Below, piece after piece: positions 1-5,800 of a stretch of 6,266 nucleotides of DNA. A program made the translations under genes and the position numbers. The stretch is taken from positions 1 to 6,266 of the forward strand of contig JAOZNZ010000207.1 of the NCBI GenBank assembly GCA_029933535.1. The letters are read 5' to 3'. The notes under the pieces are model-generated. The model was not told where the DNA came from, did not search any database, and saw only the letters and a list, made by a program, of their open reading frames with translations. Numbering within the stretch: the first letter of the stretch is position 1; each line of letters opens with the position of its first letter. This DNA is from a bacterium. GTDB lineage: Bacteria > Auribacterota > UBA3054 > B51-G9.

Positions 1-52
1 CAGGTGTCAGGTGTCAGGTGTCAGGTGTCAGGTGTCAGGTGTCAGGTGTCAG
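1..52. repeat. CAGGTGT heptamer tandem array, left end
   Basis: Seven perfect copies of the 7-bp unit CAGGTGT, followed by a partial CAG, run from the first base of the window to position 52. The array is cut by the window edge, so its true length is unknown. The same unit, in the same orientation, forms the last 98 bases of the window. Seven is not a multiple of three and no coding frame is supported. Heptamer tandem repeats of this general kind are known from other bacteria (for example the STRR repeats of cyanobacteria), but I cannot assign this one to a named family. Confidence 0.97.
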
Positions 53-132
53 AGGACGGAAGACGGAAGACGGAAGTGCGAAGATGGGAGGTTGAGAAGA
101 TGGGAGGATACGAGGACTGAGAACCGAGGACG
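53..132. repeat. Degenerate purine-rich repeat patchwork
   Basis: The + strand is almost entirely purine here and is built from short related words. GACGGAA occurs three times in tandem at 55-75. GAAGATGGGAGG occurs at 80-91 and again at 96-107. The 14-mer GACGGAAGTGCGAA occurs at 69-82 and again at 129-142, running into the next array. No gene is supported. The reverse strand is open for a long way only because the units contain few stop-forming words. Confidence 0.85.
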
Positions 133-228
133 GAAGTGCGAAAGTGCGGAAGTGCGAAAGTGCGAAAGTGCGAAAGTGAGAAAGTGAGAAAGTGAGAAAG
201 TGAGAAAGTGCGAAGGTGCGAAGGTGGA
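133..228. repeat. 8-bp AAAGTGCG/AAAGTGAG tandem array
   Basis: Twelve consecutive 8-bp units, starting every 8 bases from 133. They are variants of AAAGTGCG and AAAGTGAG: four consecutive AAAGTGAG units at 173-204 are flanked by AAAGTGCG forms, with GAAGTGCG at 133 and 149 and AAGGTGCG/AAGGTGGA at the right end. Grouping of like variants is what unit duplication by slippage or unequal exchange would leave. The final unit blends into the following 9-bp array through the shared word TGGA. Confidence 0.93.
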
Positions 229-287
229 CCTAATGGACAAAATGGACAAAATGGACCTAATGGACCTAATGGACTAAACGGACTAAA
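225..287. repeat. 9-bp TGGACnnAA tandem array, copy 1
   Basis: Seven consecutive 9-bp units: TGGACCTAA (225), TGGACAAAA (234, 243), TGGACCTAA (252, 261), TGGACTAAA (270) and CGGACTAAA (279). The array leads directly into the hairpin element at 288. The same arrangement, a 9-bp array followed by the hairpin element, recurs at 834-914, so the array appears to belong to a larger composite repeat. The word TGGAC also recurs inside the hairpin element. Confidence 0.93.
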
Positions 288-356
288 CCCCAGTGGAATA
301 AGATTCCACGGGGCGGAGTGGACATGACCCTGATGGAGAGGGCGAAGTGGACCTAA
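288..356. repeat. Hairpin element, copy 1 (second hairpin broken)
   Basis: Hairpin A is intact. CCCC (288-291), a bulged A (292) and GTGGAA (293-298) pair with TTCCAC (304-309) and GGGG (310-313) across the loop TAAGA (299-303). It is followed by a 14-base linker containing AGTGGAC. The second unit starts as in the complete copy (CCCTGATGGAG, 328-338) but then passes directly to AGGG (339-342), lacking the 11 bases that make the loop and inner right arm. Positions 272-338 match 899-965 at 66 of 67 bases; the only difference is G326 versus A953. This is clear homology to the copy upstream of purH. Function is unknown. Confidence 0.9.
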
Positions 357-376
357 TAGAATAAGTAAGCGAGACA

Positions 377-470
377 CTGATTTCACGGATTATCACGGAT
401 AATAAATAAAATTTTTGTATTAAAAAGAAATATATATATTAAAATTAGTGTAAATTAGTGTAATCCGTGT
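377..470. repeat. CACGGAT-type intergenic repeat with inverted ends
   Basis: The left part carries two direct words, CACGGATTA (384-392) and CACGGATAA (394-402). The right part carries two exact tandem 10-mers AAATTAGTGT (442-451 and 452-461) followed by AATCCGTGT (462-470). CACGGATT (384-391) and AATCCGTG (462-469) are exact inverted repeats about 70 bases apart, enclosing a very A/T-rich core (401-447). I recall similar CACGGATT/AATCCGTG intergenic repeats from other genomes but cannot name the family. The A/T core could also contain the promoter of the gene starting at 482; I could not pick out convincing promoter boxes. Confidence 0.6.
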
Positions 471-481
471 CAAAAGATTAA

Positions 482-835
482 ATGAAATTTGATAAATTAG
501 ATGCTGATAAAAATTATTGCGGGGATTGCATAAATTGCTGCCTTTGGCCGGGTGAAGTTTTTTTCAAAGAAAATGAACTTGCAATGGTGGCTGAATGTCT
601 TGATATTGACGAACGAACATGCGCAGACACTTTTTTTGATCTTGCTGAAGATAGGATTCGTCTGAAAACCAAGCCTACCAATGACGGGAGATGTATTTTT
701 GTGGATGAAAACGGATGCCGCGTTTATGAAGCGCGCCCAAAACAATGCCGCACATTTCCTTATGAATGGCAGCGGCCTGAGAAAAAATTAATGAATGAAT
801 GCGTTTTGTACAAAGCGCTTTTGGAAAATAAATAG
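482..835 (+). CDS. YkgJ-family CxxCxxCC cysteine-cluster protein
   Basis: This is a complete 117-residue protein of the YkgJ/UPF0153 family, whose members are described as putative zinc- or iron-chelating proteins; no reaction is established for small stand-alone members. The family signature is clear: C13-x2-C16-x2-C19-C20 near the N-terminus, then C71, C79 and C89 in the context GRCIF, GCRVYEARP and QCRTFP. Additional cysteines are C39, C47 and C107. There is no signal peptide or membrane segment, so it is probably cytosolic. ATG 482 puts the first cysteine at residue 13, as expected, and no Shine-Dalgarno sequence precedes it. Its length suits a single-domain member. The gene stands alone: repeat DNA lies on both sides, and its TAG stop overlaps the start of the next 9-bp array. 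The family call is secure from the sequence; the bound metal and cellular role are unknown. Confidence 0.9.
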   Translation: MKFDKLDADKNYCGDCINCCLWPGEVFFKENELAMVAECLDIDERTCADTFFDLAEDRIRLKTKPTNDGRCIFVDENGCRVYEARPKQCRTFPYEWQRPEKKLMNECVLYKALLENK

Positions 836-914
836 GACTTATTGGACTTTTTGGACTTTTTGGACCTATTGGACTTATTGGACAGAATGGACCGAACAGA
901 CTAAACGGACTAAA
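834..914. repeat. 9-bp TGGAC tandem array, copy 2
   Basis: Nine consecutive 9-bp units: AGGACTTAT (834), TGGACTTTT (843, 852), TGGACCTAT (861), TGGACTTAT (870), TGGACAGAA (879), TGGACCGAA (888), CAGACTAAA (897) and CGGACTAAA (906). Only the last two units closely match the units next to the hairpin element in copy 1; the outer units are T-rich here and A-rich there. The first unit shares its first two bases with the TAG stop codon of the upstream gene (833-835). Confidence 0.93.
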
Positions 915-994
915 CCCCAGTGGAATAAGATTCCACGGGGCGGAGTGGACATAACCCTGATGGAGTAAGACTCCATAGGGAAAAGTGGACAAAA
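915..994. repeat. Hairpin element, copy 2 (complete, two 40-bp units)
   Basis: Two tandem 40-bp units, 915-954 and 955-994. Hairpin A: CCCC (915-918), bulged A (919), GTGGAA (920-925), loop TAAGA (926-930), TTCCAC (931-936), GGGG (937-940). Hairpin B: CCCT (955-958), bulged G (959), ATGGAG (960-965), the same loop TAAGA (966-970), CTCCAT (971-976), AGGG (977-980). All ten pairs form in both. Each hairpin is followed by a 14-base tail containing AGTGGACA. There is no T tract after either hairpin, so this is not a classical intrinsic terminator. It ends directly at the putative purH promoter and could form in DNA or RNA of either strand. Function is unknown. Confidence 0.92.
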
Positions 995-1022
995 TTGACA
1001 TATTATAAAACAAACAAATAAT
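995..1022 (+). promoter_or_regulatory. Candidate purH promoter
   Basis: TTGACA (995-1000) matches the sigma-70 -35 consensus exactly. It is followed after 16 bp by AATAAT (1017-1022), a 5-of-6 match to TATAAT. Transcription would start around 1029-1031, giving a leader of about 20 bases before the purH ATG at 1049. The site begins where the hairpin element ends. If the host is a Bacteroidota member, its primary sigma factor would prefer TTTG/TAnnTTTG instead, and I see no such pair here, so the assignment is tentative. Confidence 0.35.
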
Positions 1023-1048
1023 CATTAACAAGCAAACCAAATTGAACT

Positions 1049-2620
1049 ATGAAAAAAATTGAACGAGCATTGATTAGCGTATCCGATAAAACAGGAATAG
1101 CTGAAATAGCCCACCAATTAGTCAAACGCGGTGTTGAAATTATCTCAACAGGCGGTACCGCACGGCTTTTAAAGGAAGAAGGCGTGCCAATTACTTTAAT
1201 TGATGATTACACAGGATTTCCGGAAATGCTTAACGGAAGGGTTAAAACTCTCCATCCGAAAGTACATGCCGGACTTCTTGCAGTTCGGGACAATGATGAG
1301 CACAAAAAAACTATGGCTGATCACGAGTTGCCATACATTGATCTTGTGATTGTGAATTTATATCCATTTGAACAGACTATCACGAAAGAAAATGTGAAAT
1401 TTGATAACGCAATCGAAAATATCGATATTGGCGGGCCTACAATGCTTCGTTCAGCGGCAAAGAATTTCCGTGATGTCACAGTTATTGTTGATCCATCAGA
1501 TTACAAGCGGCTTTTTGACGAGATGGAGGATAATGATGGGGCGGCAACTTATGAATTCAATAAATTATGTGCTCAAAAAGTTTTTGCATCGACATCATTT
1601 TATGATTCGTTAATAGGGAATTATCTTGAGGAAAACACATTGGGAACAGAGATGTTTCCCCCTACACGGGCGTTTGGTTACAGGAAAGTTCAGGATTTAC
1701 GTTACGGAGAGAATCCACATCAGCAAGCTGCTTTTTATAAAGAAATTGTTCAATCAGAACCTTGCGTTACAATGATAAAACAACTCCACGGTAAAGAACT
1801 TTCATACAATAATTTTATCGATGTTGACGGAGCGCTAGAACTAGTAAAAGAGTTTACCGAGCCGACATCAATTGTAATTAAACATACAAATCCCTGCGGA
1901 GCAGCTTGCGCGAAAAATATTTGCGATGCTTATAAATTAGCTCGAGCGACTGATCCTGTTTCCGCGTTTGGTAGTGTGCTTGCTTTTAACAGAACACTTG
2001 ACGCAGCCACAGCCAAAGAGATTTCGACTACTTTTGTTGAAGCGGTAATAGCGCCTGACTACGATTCGGCAGCATTAGATATTCTTCAAAAGAAGAAGAA
2101 CATACGCATTCTTTTGCTTGAGGGGCTTAAAGAATGGATAGAAGAAAAGGAACATAATTGCAAAGGTTTTTATACAAGAAAAGTTGTTGGCGGATTACTC
2201 ATACAGGAACGTGACACAAAAATGGTTGGAATTGATGAATTAAAATGCGTAACCAAACGCCAACCTACAGAAGAAGAATTAAAATCATTGATGTTTGCCT
2301 GGAAATGTGTTAAACACGTAAAATCCAACGCTATTGTTTACGCTAACGGAATGGAACTTGTAGGTGTTGGCGCCGGCCAGATGAGCAGAGTTGATTCAGC
2401 CAAAGTCGGTGTAATGAAGGCACAGAAAGAAATCAAAGGATGCGTAATGGCGTCAGACGCTTTCTTCCCGTTCCGTGATGGAATTGATGCGGCAGCTGAA
2501 GCAGGAATTACGGCGATAATTGAACCCGGTGGATCGATCCGTGATAAAGAAATAATAGCAGCGGCAGACGAAGCCGGAATAGCGATGGTATTCACTGGAA
2601 TGCGACATTTTAAGCATTGA
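1049..2620 (+). CDS. purH: Bifunctional AICAR transformylase / IMP cyclohydrolase
   Basis: PurH catalyses the last two steps of de novo purine synthesis in the cytosol: 10-formyl-THF-dependent formylation of AICAR, then closure of FAICAR to IMP. The 523 residues are normal full length. The N-terminal MGS-like cyclohydrolase domain (about 1-150) shows SVSDKTG (11-17), STGGTA (33-38), NGRVKTLHP (62-70), VNLYPF (102-107) and IDIGGP (125-130). K66, Y105, D126 and K138 correspond to the human ATIC cyclohydrolase residues. The transformylase domain (about 200-523) shows RYGENPHQ (218-225), KHTNPCG (278-284) with the catalytic Lys-His pair K278/H279, KSN with N427, GAGQMSRVDSA (441-451) and SDAFFPFRDG (469-478). 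The C-terminus, TGMRHFKH, matches the typical family ending. ATG 1049 sits just before the conserved start of the fold; there is no Shine-Dalgarno sequence. No other pur gene is adjacent and 240 bp separate it from carB, so it is probably its own transcript. Confidence 0.98.
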   Translation: MKKIERALISVSDKTGIAEIAHQLVKRGVEIISTGGTARLLKEEGVPITLIDDYTGFPEMLNGRVKTLHPKVHAGLLAVRDNDEHKKTMADHELPYIDLVIVNLYPFEQTITKENVKFDNAIENIDIGGPTMLRSAAKNFRDVTVIVDPSDYKRLFDEMEDNDGAATYEFNKLCAQKVFASTSFYDSLIGNYLEENTLGTEMFPPTRAFGYRKVQDLRYGENPHQQAAFYKEIVQSEPCVTMIKQLHGKELSYNNFIDVDGALELVKEFTEPTSIVIKHTNPCGAACAKNICDAYKLARATDPVSAFGSVLAFNRTLDAATAKEISTTFVEAVIAPDYDSAALDILQKKKNIRILLLEGLKEWIEEKEHNCKGFYTRKVVGGLLIQERDTKMVGIDELKCVTKRQPTEEELKSLMFAWKCVKHVKSNAIVYANGMELVGVGAGQMSRVDSAKVGVMKAQKEIKGCVMASDAFFPFRDGIDAAAEAGITAIIEPGGSIRDKEIIAAADEAGIAMVFTGMRHFKH

Positions 2621-2629
2621 TTCATTTTG

Positions 2630-2655
2630 GATTTTAGATTTGTGATTTTAGATTT
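2630..2655. repeat. T-rich 14-bp duplication after purH
   Basis: The 12-mer GATTTTAGATTT occurs at 2630-2641 and again at 2644-2655, separated by GT, starting ten bases after the purH stop. It is a short two-unit repeat of the GATTTTAGATT type. It may be a remnant of a dispersed simple repeat. It is not a hairpin and gives no terminator stem. Confidence 0.75.
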
Positions 2656-2704
2656 TCCATTAATTTTATCACACAATTTGCGTGACCAATAATACAAATA
2701 AAAT

Positions 2705-2733
2705 CCCCCCTCCCCCCCTTATAGAAAAGGGGG
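2705..2733. repeat. C-tract / G-tract hairpin between purH and carB
   Basis: C6, T, C7 and TT are followed by a short loop and AAGGGGG. CCCCCTT (2714-2720) pairs with AAGGGGG (2727-2733) across the six-base loop ATAGAA. The stem is GC-rich and stable, but the bases after it on the + strand are AATAATAATG, not a T run. It is therefore at most an imperfect transcription stop for purH. It resembles C-rich/G-rich palindromes that I recall as common intergenic elements in AT-rich genomes; family membership is not verified. Confidence 0.6.
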
Positions 2734-2750
2734 AATAATAATGACCGAAC

Positions 2751-2783
2751 TAAGAAAAAACCAATTTTGTTTATTTTTTCTTA
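2751..2783. repeat. A/T inverted repeat
   Basis: TAAGAAAAAA (2751-2760) and TTTTTTCTTA (2774-2783) are exact reverse complements separated by 13 bases. CCAATT inside the loop (2761-2766) is also the reverse complement of AATTGG at 2789-2794, so alternative pairings exist. The stem has only one G-C pair and would be weak as RNA. It could be a bidirectional termination region or an incidental A/T palindrome. Confidence 0.45.
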
Positions 2784-2803
2784 TTGTGAATTGGGATTTG
2801 TTT

Positions 2804-2835
2804 AGATCAATTAGAAATTAGATCAATTAGAAATT
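2804..2835. repeat. Exact 16-bp tandem duplication upstream of carB
   Basis: AGATCAATTAGAAATT is present twice, head to tail and without mismatch (2804-2819, 2820-2835). It ends 25 bases before the carB start codon, so it lies in the promoter or 5' leader. It could be a paired operator site or a recent slippage duplication. The sequence does not decide which. I found no convincing promoter boxes for carB. Confidence 0.85.
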
Positions 2836-2860
2836 TAACATATTACTAAAGTTCCAACTT

Positions 2861-5800
2861 ATGCCCAAACGAACTGACATAAAAAAAATCCTGCTGATCG
2901 GCTCCGGGCCGATAGTTATCGGTCAAGCCTGTGAATTTGATTATTCAGGCACACAAGCTTGTAAAGCGCTGAAGGAAGACGGATATGAAGTTGTCCTCAT
3001 CAATTCAAATCCAGCGACAATAATGACCGACCCTGAATTCGCGCAGCGGACTTATATTGAGCCCATTGACGCGAAAATGGTTGAGAAGATTATCCGCATA
3101 GAAAAACCTGACGCTCTTCTTCCGACCATAGGAGGTCAAACTGCTTTAAACACAGCGATTGAGCTTTCTGATCTTGGTATTTTGGAAAAATACAATGTTG
3201 AAATGATCGGTGTTAATCCTGAGTCCATCCGTAAAGCTGAAGAGCGGGATTTATTTAAAAGCGCTATGGCGAACATAGGGCTTGATATGCCGAAATCAGG
3301 TTTCGCGCACAATCTTACAGAAGCCGAAGAAGTGGCAAAAGAGATTGGAGAATTCCCCCTTATTATTCGGCCGAGTTTTACTCTTGGCGGTTCAGGCGGA
3401 GGAATAGCTTACAACCAGGCAGAATTTGAAGCGATCTGCCGCACGGGATTGGACTACAGTTTAAGCAACGAGATACTTGTTGAGGAATCGATCATTGGAT
3501 GGAAGGAATACGAGCTTGAAGTAATGCGGGATTTGAAAGACAATGTTGTAATTATTTGCTCGATAGAAAATATTGATCCGATGGGAATTCACACAGGTGA
3601 TTCCGTTACAGTTGCTCCCGCACAAACGCTTTCCGATAAATGTTATCAATATATGCGCGATGCTTCCATCGCGGTAATGCGGGAAATCGGCGTAGAGACA
3701 GGAGGTTCAAATGTACAATGGGCGGTAAATCCTGAAGACGGCCGTATGGTAATCATCGAAATGAATCCGCGAGTATCGAGAAGTTCTGCTTTAGCGTCAA
3801 AAGCGACTGGATTTCCTATCGCGAAATTTGCGGCGAAGCTTGCAGTCGGCTACACGCTTGATGAGATATCGAATGACATCACGCAAAAGACTCCGGCATC
3901 ATTTGAACCGACAATCGATTACTGTGTTGTAAAATATCCACGTTTCACTTTCGAAAAATTCCCCGGTACACCGGATCAGCTTACTACTCAAATGCGCAGT
4001 GTTGGCGAAACTATGGCCATCGGAAGAACTTTCAAAGAAGCTTTCGGTAAAGCCATGCGATCACTTGAAATTGGTCGCGGAGGCTATGGTGCCGACAGTA
4101 AAGACAAGCTTATCAAAACTGATTTTGGGTGGGAATGGCATGAATCCGACACAGAAACAATTGACAACACATCAGAGATCAAGCGGCGTGTTTGTGCTAA
4201 ACTACGTCAGCCGAATTCAATGAGATTTTTCTACATCAGATATGCCTGGCAGTTAGGAATTGATTGTGAAGAGATTTGCAATTTAACAAAAATGGATCCA
4301 TGGTTCATAGATAATTTCGAACAAATATTCGAATTGGAAGAAGAGTTAAAATCTGCTTCACCTGACCTTCCGGTTGATCTTTTGCGCAAAGCGAAACAGT
4401 TTGGTTTTTCTGATAAGCAACTTGCATTTATTTTCGGTAAAACTGAATATGCCATCCGGGAACTACGTAATAAATTAAATGTCAAACCAGTTTATAAGCT
4501 CGTTGACACCTGTGCGGCAGAATTTGAAGCGTTCACGCCTTATTATTATTCTTCCTATGAAAACGGCGAAAATGAAGCTGTCAGATCCGATAAGAAAAAA
4601 ATCATGATCCTCGGTGGCGGACCAAACAGGATAGGCCAGGGAATCGAGTTTGATTACTGCTGTGTTCACGCTTCGTTTGCTTTAAAAGATGACGGTTTTG
4701 AAACCATTATGGTTAACTCAAATCCGGAAACTGTCAGTACTGATTACGATACTTCAGATAAACTTTATTTCGAACCGCTGACTTTTGAAGACGTTATCGC
4801 AATTTATGAATTGGAAAAATGTGACGGTGTCATCGTTCAGCTCGGAGGACAAACGCCGTTGAATCTGGCGGTTGCTCTCGAAAAAGCCGGCGTCCCGATT
4901 ATCGGCACTTCACCTGAGTCTATCGATCGGGCGGAAAACCGCGAACTTTTCCAGCAGATGCTTCACAAGCTTGATCTCAAGCAGCCGCCAAACGGGATTG
5001 TTTTTGATGCTGATGCCGCGGTAAAAGTTGCGAGTCAAATTGGTTATCCTGTACTTGTCAGGCCGAGTTACGTACTTGGCGGTCGTTCAATGCAAATAGT
5101 ATACAGTGATGATGAGCTGCACACATATATTACAGAATCCGTACAAATAACGCCTGACCGTCCTGTATTGATTGATAAATTTATTGAAGATGCAGTTGAA
5201 GTAGATGTAGACTGTATTTCCGATGGAGAAATGGTAGTAATTGGCGGGATTATGGAGCACATTGAAAAAGCAGGAGTACACTCAGGCGATTCCGCATGTG
5301 TTATTCCACCGCACACATTATCAGACAATATACTTAGTGAAATACGTTCTGCCACCAAAAAAATGGCTAAAGAACTTAATGTCTGCGGCCTCATGAATGT
5401 ACAGTTCGCAATTCGAGGTGACCAGGTTTATATTCTTGAAGTTAATCCCCGCGCGAGTAGAACGGTACCGTTTGTAAGCAAATCAATTGGTATTCCACTC
5501 GCCAAAATAGCTGCAAGAGTTATGGCAGGTAAAAAATTAAAAGATATTGGTTTTACTAAAGAAAAAACTATACCATATTTTTCTGTTAAAGAGGCCGTTA
5601 TGCCTTTCGTTAGATTCCCGGGATGCGATATCGAACTCGGACCGGAAATGCGATCGACCGGAGAGGTGATGGGGATAGATTCTGATTTTGGGATAGCGTT
5701 TGCTAAAACGCAATTTGGTGCGGGATTAAATCTTCCCGAGAACGGCAAAGTTTTTATCAGTGTCAGAGATTTTGATAAACGTTACGCTGTTTCTCTTGCA

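Noticed and set aside
133..287. Possible CRISPR array.
   Set aside because: The units are 8-9 bp and directly adjacent, with no unique spacers. No cas gene is present. These are simple tandem repeats.
42..386. Long minus-strand open frames across the repeats (also 49-249 and 675-1040), with predicted peptides rich in Pro-Leu-Gly and Phe-Ser-His-Leu.
   Set aside because: They are translations of the 7-, 8- and 9-bp arrays and the hairpin element. The peptide shared between 42-386 and 675-1040 is explained by DNA-level identity of the element, and the second frame also overlaps the real YkgJ-like gene antisense. There is no domain, no start context and no codon-level conservation to support them.
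915..980. Intrinsic terminators for the YkgJ-like gene.
   Set aside because: The stems are strong, but neither is followed by a T tract on either strand, and two matched hairpins with conserved loops and linkers recur upstream of the gene as well. A repeat element explains them better.
836..1048. Riboswitch or attenuator controlling purH.
   Set aside because: I see no purine or other known aptamer motif. The putative promoter lies downstream of the hairpins and leaves a leader of only about 20 bases.
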